Below are positions 7,983 to 16,860 of a stretch of DNA of 18,741 nt, piece after piece. Numbering within the stretch: the stretch's first letter is position 1; every line of letters begins with the position of its first letter. The stretch spans positions 1-18,741 of the forward strand of contig JADKAQ010000010.1 in assembly GCA_016719105.1 (NCBI GenBank). The letters run 5' to 3'. The notes under the pieces were generated by a model. That model saw only the letters and a program-made list of their open reading frames with translations. It was not told where the DNA came from and did no database searches. Source of the stretch: Gemmatimonadota bacterium. GTDB taxonomy: Bacteria > Gemmatimonadota > Gemmatimonadetes > Gemmatimonadales > Gemmatimonadaceae. The translations under genes were made by a program, and so were the position numbers.

Positions 7983-8453
7983 CTACCCCGCCGCGGCCAT
8001 CGTCGACGGCATGCGCACCGCCGTCACCTTGCCGCGCGCCACTTCCACGTCGCCGGCCAGCGACGCTCGTAGCGACGATCACCTTTGCGCGCCCCCCACC
8101 TCCTCGGCGCGCGACCGCAGCACCAGCTCGATCCCCATCGGGGTCGGCTTGAGGTAGTCGACGTGCAGCGACCCGGTCACGAAGCGCGGCGTCTCGTCGC
8201 GTCCGGGAAGCTCGCCCGCCGCGTGCATCGCGGCCGCCGCACCGGCCGCAATCGAATGGCAATCCACCAGTGAGGCAAGGAGCCCGCCATACACGTAGCC
8301 CGGGAGGGCGATGTGATACTCCCCCGGCATGAAGTGCGCGACTGTCTCTCCGTCACGCCACTCGCTCTTGATGTGCAGCCCGTGCGGGTTGAGGCGACCG
8401 CACCCGTGGCAATGGGAGTAGTCGTCGGGATAGAGATCCTGGAGGAATGCCAT
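7983..8453 (-). CDS. PaaI-like hotdog-fold thioesterase
   Basis: A hotdog-fold acyl-CoA thioesterase-type protein of about 156 residues. The N-terminus MAFLQDLYPDDYSHCHGCG has a Cys-His-x-Cys-Gly cluster seen in this subgroup, followed by RLNPHGLHIKSEW. The core segment GYVYGGLLASLVDCHSIAAG corresponds to the HGG(xx)xxxxD helix region, here with YGG and an Asp. Strands RFVTGSLHVDYLKPTPMG and IELVLRSRAEEVGG follow. One indel near 8090 shifts to KVIVATSV, GDVEVARGKVTAVRMPS and TMAAAG before TAG. ATG 8453 begins the conserved N-terminus. It lies 73 bases after the SRPBCC gene and 5 bases before the HExxH gene. The substrate is unknown; fatty or aromatic acyl-CoA are typical for the family. Confidence 0.85.
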
Positions 8454-8526
8454 GCCGATTCGTCGGGGCTGAAGTCGTCCTGCCGGCCACCGACCCCAGG
8501 GCGCTGGCCCCCGGACGCCGGATGGC

Positions 8527-9035
8527 TCAGCGCCGCCCACGTCCGGGACGATGGTCTCTGCAATGTGGCCGCGAGTGCGCCAACTGGTCAGCGCAAATCC
8601 CCACCCCACGTGGAACCCCATCTGCTCATGCTGCTCCCGATCGGCCACGGTCCAGTGGCGCGCCCGCGCGGTGTAGCGCGTCTTCCCCGCCTCGTCTTCG
8701 AACGTAACGGTCACCGTCATGAATGGCTTGTCCGACGGCTCCCACGCCGACGTATAGGCGTCGGTGAAGACCAGCTTCTCGTTGGGAACGACCTCGAGGT
8801 AGATCCCGCGATTCGGGTACTCCGTCCCCTCGGGGTCGCGCATCACGATCAACGACGTGCCCCCCGCGCGCACGTCGGTTTCGGCGAGCGCAATGCTCCA
8901 CGGCTTGGGAACGAACCACTGTGTGATGAGTTCGGGCTCGGTCCACGCACGATAAAGCGCGGCGCGCGGCGCGTCGATCAGGCGCGTGAGGACCAGTTCG
9001 CGGTCGGAGGTCGGTACGGGTTCTGTCGCGGACAT
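8527..9035 (-). CDS. SRPBCC / AHSA1-domain protein (activator of Hsp90 ATPase homologue 1-like)
   Basis: This is a helix-grip fold protein of the AHSA1 group, small cytoplasmic proteins thought to bind hydrophobic ligands. Readable in one frame from ATG 9035: MSATEPVPTSDRELVLTRLI, then DAPRAALYRAWTEPELITQW, FVPKPWSIALAETDVRAGG, MRDPEGTEYPNRGIYLEVVP, NEKLVFTDAYTSAWEPSDKP, FMTVTVTFEDEAGKTRYTAR and WTVADREQHEQMGFHVGWG. An indel near 8606 then changes frame to ICADQLAHS and a stop at 8527-8529. Family members often end soon after GW...LD-L, so the last 15 residues may still be off-frame. GGAG stands about ten bases before the start. It is the first gene of the leftward block and divergent from the DUF5916 gene at 9202. 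Confidence 0.9.
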
Positions 9036-9077
9036 CGGGGGTTCTCCGGAGGGGGATCGCAGGGTCGGTGGCGCCGC

Positions 9078-9085
9078 GGGTAATC
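9078..9085 (-). promoter_or_regulatory. GATTACCC element upstream of the SRPBCC gene
   Basis: The second copy of GATTACCC on the minus strand, about 43-50 bases before the SRPBCC ATG, compared with 47-54 bases for the copy before PFK. Matching sequence and position in two intergenic gaps of the same leftward block suggest a common promoter or operator. Confidence 0.3.
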
Positions 9086-9201
9086 TGGCTCCGGGGCCCC
9101 ACCACTCAAGGCGCTTCGACTGGTGGACGCCGGGAAACTCATCGCCGGGGACAGCGATGATGGAGCGCCTCGCGTATGGAGCCCCAGTAGATTGCCCCGC
9201 C

Positions 9202-11481
9202 ATGCCGCACGTCCAGCCCGCCTTGCGCTCCACGAGACCTCTGCACTCCGCGCTCCGCACCACCCTCGTCGCTTCCGCGCTCTCTTTGGCCGCCTGGCGC
9301 GGCGCGCGCGCAGGGGTTCTCCACGCACTCGGGCGACAGTACGCGCGCACCATCAGCGTATCGCACCTCAGGGCCATCCGACTCGACGGCCGGCTCGACG
9401 AAACAGACTGGGCGCTTGCCGACTCAGTGACCGACTTCCGCCAGAAGGAGCCGACCGAAGGGGGGCAACCGTCGGTGCGCACCGTCGTCCGGATGCTCGC
9501 CACCCCCGCCGGGCTGGCGCTCGGCTGGTGGTGCTACGACCACGACCCGGCCGCGATCCGCCGGACGCAGTTGCGCCGCGACGCCGCCCTTCGGTCCGAC
9601 GACTACGTGAGCCTCATGATCGACGGGCTCTCCGACAAGCGCAGCGCCTTCTACTTCCGCACCAACTCCAACGGGGCCATGGGACGGCGACCACATCGAC
9701 AACGAGGTGGGGAACGAGGAGGACGGGATCTGGGACGTGCGCACGCAGATCGACGCCGAGGGGTGGAAGGTGGAGATGCTCATCCGTGGACCACGCTGCG
9801 CTATCCGCGCGACGTGTCGTCGATGGGGATGAACTTCCGTCGCTTCCTCCCGCGTACCAACGAGGAGCTGCTCTGGCGTGCCTGGCGCCGCCCTGAGGGG
9901 CTGCGCTTTCTGAACGTGAGGGGAAGGTCGAGGGGCTGAGCGATCTCCCCGCGCGCAATCGCCGAGTTCCGGCCGTATGTGCTGGGCGAGGCGCGCCCCC
10001 GAGCGACGGTTCCGCGCCGACGGCCTGATTCGGTCACCGCCGAAGCGCTGCAGCGCGGCGACGCCGGGCTCGACGTGAAGATCCCGGTCACGGCGACGCT
10101 CACCGCCGACCTCACCTTCCGCCCGGACTTCGCGCAGGCCGGGGTCGACCGGCAGATCGTGAACCTCACGCGATTCCCGCTCTTCTTTCCCGAGCGCCGC
10201 ACCTTCTTCACCGAGGGGGCGTCGACCTTCTCGTTCGGGCGCGAGCAGCAGACGCAGATGTTCTACTCGCGTCGCATCGCCCTGGGCGCGACGGCACGCC
10301 GGTCACCATCCCCTTCGGCGCCCGGAATGCAGGGGCGAGTGGGGGCGTACACCGTGGGGTTGCTTGCCGCGGCGACCGGCGGCCGCGAGGACTCGCGCGA
10401 CTTCGTGGCGCGCGTGCGCCGCGACGTCTTCACGCGCGGCTACGTGGGGGCGATGTCGACGTTGAGCGATCGACCGTCGCGTCCGGGCGCCCTGTCCGGT
10501 GGGCTCGACTTCAACCTCCCGTTCATCGTCAAGGGGAGCAACCTGGTCTTCACGGGCAACGCCGCGTGGAGCCGTGACAGCACGGGGCGAGTCCGGCCGG
10601 CACTACCGGTTCGTCGTCGACTTCCCTAACGACCGCGTCGACCTCGTCACGCGCTTCGACCGGTGGAAGCCGGCTACAACCCGGCGCTCGGCTTCGTGCA
10701 GCAGCGCGGCATCTATCGCTGGGGGGGTCGATGGCGATCACGCCCCGCCCGCGCAACGCGCGCCTGGTGCGAAAGTTCGAGTTCAACCTGCTCAACTACG
10801 ATGTCGTGTGGCGGCTCGACCGCGTGATGGACAACGCCTCGTTCACCGTGCGCCCCTTCGGCGTGCAGTTCCAGAGCGGTGACCGCATCGAGCTCAACAC
10901 CATTCGCAAGTTCGACGCCCCCGACGTCCCGTTCGAGATCATCCCCGGTGTCGCGGTGCCAGCGGGTGGCTACTGGTGGAATCGCGTCGAGGCGAAGCAC
11001 CGGCTCCAACGTGCGCACCTGGGCGGTGGAAGCCACGGCGTCGACCGGCGCGTTCTACGACGGCAACCGCCACGACCTCGCCTTTGTGGGCAAGCTGCGC
11101 CGCCAGCCGCATCTCGAGTTCTCGCTGGAGTACGAGCGCAACGACATCGAGCTCCCGGCCGGCGCCTTCATTACCAACACGCTGCGTTTTCGCGGCGACT
11201 ACGCCGTGTCGCCGCGCCTCACCTTCACCGCCTTCGCCCAGGCCGACGATCGGTCCGATCGCACCGCACTCAATGCGCGCATGCGCTGGACGCAGTCGCC
11301 GGGCTCCGACCTGTTCGTCGTCTGGAACTCGGTGTGGCCCACGCTCCTGGAGCGCAGCTTCGCGATCATGAAGCCGCAGAACGGCGGGCTGGTGGTGAAG
11401 TACGTGCGCTTCTTCCGGAAGGGCGGACGTTTCGCGCGGAGGCCGGGCGTCGCGCCTGCGCCTCTGCGTACGCCTGCCTAA
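9202..11481 (+). CDS. DUF5916 protein with N-terminal carbohydrate-binding family 9-like domain (second paralogue)
   Basis: A secreted, probably outer-membrane protein of about 760 residues. A signal peptide is visible (LRTTLVASALSLAAW). The CBM9-like domain reads IRLDGRLDETDWALADSVTD, FRQKEPTEGGQPSVRTVVRM and SLMIDGLSDKRSAFYFRTNS. After a shift come DNEVGNEEDGIWDVRTQIDA and EGWKVEM, then NEELLWRAW. The DUF5916 part carries the signature VNLTRFPLFFPERRTFFTEG, then FSFGREQQTQMFYSRRI, FPNDRVDLVTRFDRW, NPALGFVQQRGIYRWGGS and a long clean C-terminal stretch to FAIMKPQNGGLVVKYVRFF. Frame changes occur near 9680, 9785, 9925, 10290, 10590, 10660 and 11000. ATG 9202 opens the signal-peptide frame. 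TAA 11479-11481 overlaps the stop of the convergent gene. Function beyond surface binding is unknown. Confidence 0.88.
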
Positions 11482-11780
11482 CGGGTTGGCACCAACCCGT
11501 GTCCGCCGACGGGCCCGAGACGCGCCGACGTCTCGAAGCTGGCGATGAGCGGCCGCCCCTTCGCGATCGCCTCGCGCACGGAGGGAAGGGCGAGCGACGC
11601 CTTGTGGCTCGCCTCCGACTCCCACACCTCGCTCACCCACAGCACGTCCACGTTGGCGAGGTCGCGGGAGACGATGTAGCTCAGGCAGCCGGGCATGGTC
11701 GAGGCCCCTTGCGCGAGGATGGCGGCGAGCGCGTCGCGCTGGCCAGGGAGCGCAGTGATCTTGCCGATCATGCCGAACAT
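11478..11780 (-). CDS. Antibiotic biosynthesis monooxygenase (ABM) domain protein
   Basis: A 100-residue protein with the dimeric ferredoxin-like ABM fold. The family includes quinone- or heme-acting monooxygenases and many housekeeping members of unknown substrate. The sequence is clean in one frame: MFGMIGKITALPGQRDALAA, ILAQGASTMPGCLSYIVSRD, LANVDVLWVSEVWESEASHK, ASLALPSVREAIAKGRPLIA, then a Gly-rich tail ending HGLVPTR. The W...E-W..EA-H region and the MPGC loop are typical. ATG 11780 has GAGG six bases upstream (GAGGTCCACC before the ATG). The same frame is open without stop into the upstream M14 peptidase, so the two are either adjacent genes with a lost stop or a fusion. The last codons contain a hairpin shared with the convergent gene. 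Confidence 0.88.
   Translation of the reverse strand: MFGMIGKITALPGQRDALAAILAQGASTMPGCLSYIVSRDLANVDVLWVSEVWESEASHKASLALPSVREAIAKGRPLIASFETSARLGPVGGHGLVPTR
11481..11500. terminator. Bidirectional hairpin inside the convergent gene ends
   Basis: ACGGGTTGG (11481-11489) and CCAACCCGT (11492-11500) form a perfect 9-bp inverted repeat with a two-base centre (in practice an eight-pair stem and a six-base loop). It starts at the stop codon of the DUF5916 gene and lies within the last six codons of the ABM gene. No U-tract is present. Confidence 0.5.
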
Positions 11781-13129
11781 GGTGGACCTCGTCTCCGGTG
11801 TGGGGCGTGGTCGCGTGGTGCCCACCACCTCGCGCACCAGGATGCTGTTCTCCTCGCGCCCGCGCCGCAGCGAAAGTTGCACCAGGGCGTTGATGCGCAG
11901 CCAGCGCCCGTTCCCCTCGCCCGTGAGCATGCCGGGCGCCGGATGCAGGAAGAGCCCCGACGCATCGATGGTGTCGAGCGCGGCCACCGCCGACAGGTCG
12001 CCACTTTCGCGCACGCGCAGCGTCCCGCCGCGCAGCGCGTCCTCGTAGTTCATCGCGACATCGACGCGCATCGGCGCCCCTTGCCGGGGAGGACGACCGA
12101 TCCGCCCATCACCAGCACATCGACCGCCGCCCGGTCGTTGGTGGGGAGCGACTCGTAGGTCGCCGGGTCGGCAGCACGGTATCCGCCAGTTGCAATCGCC
12201 TGCAGCGCCGTGAGAATCGCGATCACGTTCACGCGACGCAGCCGCTGCTTCTCGGGATCACCCGGCAGCGCCCCGCTCTCGATGAGGACCGCGCTCGATC
12301 CCCATTGCTGGATCAGGTCGCCGAAGGCACGGGGGTTGAACGTGTCGTCGTACTTGGCGATGCGCCCGGGGATCTCGCGCTCGAGGACGTCACGCATGCG
12401 CGCCGCCACCAGCCGCGCCGTCGCCCGCACGGGACCATACGTCTTCTCGGCGTCGGCCGCCGGGGCGAGGATCGCGATCCCCACCTGGTTCCCATCGCGC
12501 CCGCCGAGCGTGCGCGCGTTCTGGTCGTGCAGGTTGAAGGCGAAGGCAGGTTGGATGGAGTCACGCAGCGCCTTGAGCGCCCGCGCCTCGGGGGTCGCCA
12601 GCCGGCGCGCATCGCGATTGACGTCCACGCCTAACGCGTTTTCCCGCTGGAAGAGCTCGGCCCCGTCGGGGTTGAGCATCGGGACCAGGACCATCGTCAG
12701 GCGCGACGTGAGCAGGTCGCGCAGGGCGTCGCGCTCACCGGTCGACGTGAACCAGGTGAGGATGTCGGCCAGCGACATCGTCGCCGTCGACTCGTCGCCG
12801 TGCATCTGCGACCAGAGCAGCACCGTCGTCGGGCCGCTTCCCACGGTGATGGCACGCAGCGGCCGGCCATTGATCGACTGGCCGATCGGCGTCACGCGCA
12901 CCGCGGGCGAACGGGTCACGGGCTCGAGCGCGCCCCAGAGCTGCGCATGCGTGAAGCGCCGAGTCGATATGGCGACGACGCGATGACGCTCGGCGATGCG
13001 GCGCCCGTCGTCGAGGCAGCAGTCGCCGCCCGACGCAGCGGAGGGGGCCGGCGTCGGCGTTGCGCGCGCGCATGCCACGGTGACGGACACCAGCAGGAGG
13101 AGCGCGCGCGCGATCGTGGGGAGTCGCAT
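11781..13129 (-). CDS. Secreted M14 family zinc carboxypeptidase
   Basis: A zinc carboxypeptidase of the M14 family, exported by a signal peptide (LPTIARALLLLVSVTVACAR; the Cys could be a weak lipobox). Catalytic elements are visible in one frame: the zinc motif HxxE as HGDE in LLWSQMHGDESTATMSLADI (12791-12802); VLVPMLNPDGAELFQRENAL, the substrate-binding region; GVDVNRDARRL with the Asn-Arg pair; the third zinc ligand His in AFAFNLHDQNARTLGG; and the general-base Glu in AVLIESGALPGD. One indel near 12085 shifts to VDVAMNYEDALRGGTLRVRE, ASGLFLHPAPGML and LRINALVQLSLRRGREENSI. The true stop is not visible: the frame continues into the ABM gene, so the 3' end given is a guess. ATG 13129 begins the signal peptide; no Shine-Dalgarno is seen. 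Confidence 0.9.
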
Positions 13130-13184
13130 GGTGTGGAGCTGGCGAAGAGAAGTTCCGCCAGGGAGAGCAAACGGCGGGGGGAGG

Positions 13185-13214
13185 ATCTTATCGCGCGGCG
13201 ATCGCCGGCGTGAA
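13185..13214 (-). promoter_or_regulatory. Candidate sigma-70-like promoter for the M14 gene
   Basis: On the minus strand TTCACG (13214-13209) and TAAGAT (13190-13185) are separated by 18 bases. Each matches the consensus at four of six positions. The -10 box lies about 55 bases before the ATG at 13129. It sits in the divergent gap between the M14 and DUF885 genes. Confidence 0.33.
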
Positions 13215-13322
13215 GGGTGCCGTCGCGACCTCGCGACGCGGTCGGATCCCGACTTGCCGGCGCCGGGCGCGCACGCCAGCTTCGCCGCGTCGATCCCACC
13301 CGTTCGTCGTGAGGCTCCAGAG

Positions 13323-15080
13323 ATGCTGAACCCTTCGCGCGCGCCGTTTTGTGGTCCTTGCCGGGGCACTGTTCGTCGGGGCCTTGATCGTCGGCGCCGC
13401 CGACGCGGATGCCCAGGCGACGGGTAGCGCCGACGCCCGCCTTCGCGCCCTGTACACCGCCGAGTGGGAGTGGCGGCAACGCGAGTTCGGGCGCGGAGCG
13501 ATGGCTTTCCGCGCGTCGACGCGAGCGCGCAAGCCGATCGCCTGGCCTACTGGACGCGTGCGCTCGCCCAGTTCGACTCGATTCCGTTCGCGCAGCTGTC
13601 GCCCGAGGAGCAGATCAACGCATCAGTCTTCCGCACCTCGGTCGTCGCGCTCGCCAACGACGTACGCTACAAGACGTACGAGGCGCCGTTCAACAGCGAC
13701 TCGTTCTTCTGGACCGAGTTCACCCCGCGCCAGGGCTTCGGCAAAGTCGAGGACTACCGTCGCTTCCTCACGCGCCTGCGCGACGTCCCGCGCTACTTCG
13801 GCGACCAGATCGTCAACATGCGCGCCGGGCTGTCGCGCGGTTTCACCATCCCGCGTGTGAGTGTCGAGGGGCGCGACCAGACCATCGTCCCATACACAAA
13901 GGGCGATTCCACCAACCCGCTGTACGTCCCGTTCGCGGAGATGCCGCCTTCCATCGCCGAGAGCGAGCGTGCGGCGCTGCGAAGCGAGGCGATGACCGTG
14001 ATGCGCGACGTCGTGGCACCGGCGTACGCCCAGCTCCTCACCTTCATGCGCGACGAGTATCTCGCCAGCGCGCGCACCGTACTCGCCGCGGTCACGCTCC
14101 CCGACGGCCCGGCCTTCTATCAGTCGCAGATCGAGAAGTTCACCACGCTCCCGCTCACCGCCGACCAGATCCACGAGCAGGGGAAGGCCGAGGTCGCGCG
14201 CATCCGTGCAGAGATGGAGGTGGTGAAGGGCAAGGCCGGCTTCACCGGAACGATGGCCGAGTTCTTCCACTTCCTGCGCACCGATCCGCAGTTCTACGCC
14301 AAGACGCCGCGCGAGCTGCTCTCCTACTCGGCGTATGTCTCCAAGAAGGCCGACTACAAGCTGCGGGAGACCATCGGCTACCTACCGCGTTACCGCCACG
14401 GGATCATCAAGGTCCCCGATGCCATCGCCCCCATCTACACCGGCGGGCGCGGCGGGTTGGACGCGTGCATGATGAACACCTACAACCTTCCGGCGCGCAC
14501 GCTGTACACGCTCGCCGCGCTCACGCTGCACGAGTGCACGCCCGGGCACTCGTTCCAGGCCGCGCTCGCCCTCGAGGGGCCGCCGCGTCCCGAATTCCGC
14601 AACCAGACGTACTTCTCGGGCTACGGCGAGGGGTGGGGGCTGTACACCGAGTGGCTCGGCACGGTGATGGGGATCTACGAGACGCCGTACGAGGACTTCG
14701 GGCGCCTGACGTACGAGATGTGGCGCGCCTGTCGCCTCGTGATCGACACCGGCATCCACAAGTTTGGCTGGTCACGCCAGCAGGCGATCGACTACCTCAA
14801 GGAGAACGCCGCACTCTCCGAGCACGAGATCACGACCGAGATCGACCGCTACATCTCCTGGCCTGGACAGGCGCTGGCGTACAAGCTGGGTGAGATGCAG
14901 ATCCGCCGGCACCGGCGCGAGGCCGAGGCGGCGCTGGGGGACAAGTTCGACCAGCGACTGTTCCACGACGCGATCCTGGCGTTAGGCTCGGTCCCGTTGC
15001 CGGTGCTGGAGCAGCGCATCAAGCAGTTCATCGCCGACGGGGGGAAGAACCCGCCACCGGCGTCGAAGGCGATCCAGTAG
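13323..15080 (+). CDS. DUF885 family secreted protein (metallopeptidase-like)
   Basis: DUF885 proteins are large, mostly alpha-helical, usually exported and resemble HExxH metallopeptidases. A hydrophobic signal segment VVLAGALFVGALIVGAADAD is seen, then frame changes near 13350 and 13505. From 13510 the frame is clean to TAG 15078-15080. Landmarks: LAYWTRALAQFDSIPFAQLS, TPRQGFGKVEDYRRFLTRLR, FGDQIVNMRAGLSRGFTIPR, IIKVPDAIAPIYTGG, then HECTPGHSFQ (14529-14558), the family's HExxPGH zinc-like motif, and YFSGYGEGWGLYTEWLG with the second conserved GEGW element. The end is AILALGSVPLPVLEQRIKQF and IADGG. Length is about 585 residues, normal for the family. GAGG at 13311-13314 is eight bases before ATG 13323. 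This is the best-preserved gene in the window. Confidence 0.93.
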
Positions 15081-15182
15081 CGAGGATCCAGCGAAGTCCG
15101 CGCAGCGGCGCCTCGAGCCGCGGGGAGCGTGAGGCATGGCGGTTCCTCGCAGCGCTCCACACGATTGCCCGGACATGACGAT

Positions 15183-15209
15183 GCACCGGTGACCTGGTGC
15201 CGCCGGTGC
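15183..15209. other. Inverted repeat in the DUF885 / serine hydrolase convergent gap
   Basis: GCACCGG (15183-15189) and CCGGTGC (15203-15209) form a perfect 7-bp stem with a 13-base loop, about 100 bases after the DUF885 stop. It may be a weak terminator or part of the larger structure just downstream. Confidence 0.35.
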
Positions 15210-15217
15210 CGCGTCGG

Positions 15218-15266
15218 TCACGCATCGCCGCGCCCGACACGAGAACGACGGGCAACCGATGCGTGA
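15218..15266. terminator. Large hairpin just downstream of the serine hydrolase stop
   Basis: TCACGCATCG (15218-15227) pairs perfectly with CGATGCGTGA (15257-15266). The 29-base loop holds a nested CCCG (15233-15236) / CGGG (15249-15252) stem. It begins eight bases after the serine hydrolase stop (read on the minus strand) and lies 138 bases beyond the DUF885 stop, so it is most likely a terminator for the former and possibly for both. Confidence 0.5.
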
Positions 15267-15274
15267 TCGTCGAC

Positions 15275-16535
15275 TCAGGGCACGCGCTTGAACACCAGCG
15301 CCGCCCCCGACACCTTCGCCGTCAACGTCTCGACGCGCCCCGTCTCCGGGGCGAACTGGATCTCGGCCCCGCCGCTGCCGTCCATGATGAAGACGCCGTT
15401 CCCCTGATAGCGGAGCTGGCGCGTCTCCTCGAGTTCGGCGAACAGCTTCCCCTCCTTCGCGACGATGCGAACCGGTCCCGCTTTCCTGCGTAGCTCCCGT
15501 CACGCGCGCGATCAGCTCCGCCGGAACGGCGAGGTCCTTCACCACCGGCTCCGGAACGCCGAGCGCCCAGCGCGCGATGGTCTTCTCGAACCGGTCGGGG
15601 AGGTCGCTATCTCCGTTGACGAGCACGGCGATGATCAGCGAGTCGTTCGGGTACGACGCGAGCTGCGACCGGAAGCCGTCGATCCCGCCATTGTGCGAGA
15701 CGATGCGGTGGCCGGCGAGGTCGCTGACCCCCAAGCCGAAGGCGTACGGCTGCTTCGTCCCGTCGGTTAGCGCGCGCGGCGTCGTCATCTCGCGGTACGT
15801 CGCCGGCCGGACGACCTTGCCCGACTCGAGCGCCATCGTCCACTTCACGAGGTCGCTCGCCGTCGAGCAGATCGCCCCGGCGGCGTACGGCGTGCTCATC
15901 TCCTGATAGTCGGCGTTCCGGAACCCGCCCTCCTTCCGCGACGCATAACCGTGCGCGCGGTTGGCGATGAGCGGCGTGAGGTGACAGTAGCGCACGGTGG
16001 CGAGTGCGTTAGGCGCGGCGAGTCAAAGTCGAAGGGCGCCGACTTGAACAGGGCGATCATCGAATCGGCGGGGACGTAACGCGACTTCCACGCCTGAAAG
16101 ACGGGCATCGCGGTGTAGTTGTGTATCCCCGCGGTGTGATTGAGCAGGTGTGCAACCGTCACCGTGCTCCCCGCCCCGGGCCAATCGGGATAGAACTTCG
16201 TCAGCGGATCGGTGAGGGCGAGCTTCCCCTGGTCGACGAGCTGCAGGATGGCGGCTGCGGTGAACTGCTTGGTGACCGACCCAATCTGGAAGACCGAGGC
16301 CGGAGTGACGGCGACCTTGTTCTCGCAATGTGGCGTAGCCGAACCCCTTCGCGTAGACGATCCGCCCGCCGCGAGACACCGCGACGGCGATGCCCGGAGC
16401 CTTCCTCTTCACCAGCGCGGTACCGGCGGAATCAATGAGTCGGGTGAGCTTCGTGAGCGTGGCGGGGCGCTGCGCGGAGAGCGACGAAGCACCGAGCAGC
16501 GTGAGGGCGATGGTCCGAGAGATGGCGAAGCGCAT
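15275..16535 (-). CDS. Secreted serine hydrolase, beta-lactamase / PBP-related (PF00144-like), with apparent internal deletion
   Basis: An exported penicillin-binding-like serine hydrolase, such as a D-aminopeptidase, esterase or carboxypeptidase. A signal peptide begins at ATG 16535: MRFAISRTIALTLLGASSLS, then AQ. Next come APGIAVAVSRGGRIVYAKGF and, in another frame, FQIGSVTKQFTAAAILQLVD, whose Ser-x-x-Lys (16268-16279) is the catalytic motif. TVAHLLNHTAGIHNYTAM and KSRYVPADSMIALFKSAPFD follow. Downstream are RYCHLTPLIANRAHGYA, MSTPYAAGAICSTASDLVKW, IVSHNGGIDGFRSQLASYPN (the His-x-Gly element) and, at the end, VFKRVP. The usual Tyr-Ser-Asn helix segment between FDF and RYCHLTPLI is absent: roughly 45 residues are missing at about 16000-16025, where GGCGAGT direct repeats lie. 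Either the enzyme is crippled or bases are lost from the assembly. Confidence 0.88.
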
Positions 16536-16860
16536 GTGCGGAATTGGAGGGAATGGGGGCCGAGCGAACATGGCGCGCCAGACGACCGACCGCGAGAGGC
16601 TGGACGCCCGCTCTCGCGTCGCGACGTCGTCAACGGAGTCGGCGTGGGAAGGCGTACGCTTTCATTCCCGTGCGACCGCGTACAGGGAACTTCCTGGAGG
16701 ACGTTCGTGGCAGCAGCCGCGGACCGGTGTCCACGCGTTCGTTGCGGGCCACGGGGCCTCGACGCGGCGGGGAGGGACGCGGCGTTGCCCTTGTCGCTGC
16801 CGTTCGCGTTGGCGTGGAGGTCGCGAACAGCCTGGCGATTAGCCGGCGCCGGATCGCTCG
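16536..16860. other. 325-base region without a recognisable gene
   Basis: This lies between two leftward genes. Open frames exist on both strands, but none shows a familiar motif, a ribosome binding site or a family-like composition. It contains a palindrome CCGGCGCCGG at about 16843-16852 and a hairpin at 16802-16828. It probably holds the terminator of the NTF2-like gene and the promoter of the serine hydrolase, although no good -35/-10 pair was found. Confidence 0.5.
16802..16828 (-). terminator. Hairpin downstream of the NTF2-like gene
   Basis: GTTCGCG (16802-16808) and CGCGAAC (16822-16828) make a perfect 7-bp stem with a 13-base loop, 32 bases past the stop of the leftward NTF2-like gene. 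There is no U-tract, so support is moderate. Confidence 0.35.

Noticed and set aside
10731..12158. 475-codon plus-strand frame crossing the DUF5916 end and the ABM gene
   Set aside because: Only its first third is the real DUF5916 frame; beyond about 11000 it is off-frame and antisense to ABM.
12210..12986. Long open frame on plus strand opposite the M14 gene
   Set aside because: It is the antisense shadow of a gene with intact catalytic motifs; high GC creates such frames and no family motif is seen.
13409..14893. 494-codon open frame overlapping the DUF885 gene on the same strand
   Set aside because: It has an Arg/Ala/His-rich composition typical of an off-frame reading, whereas the other frame carries HECTPGH and GEGW.
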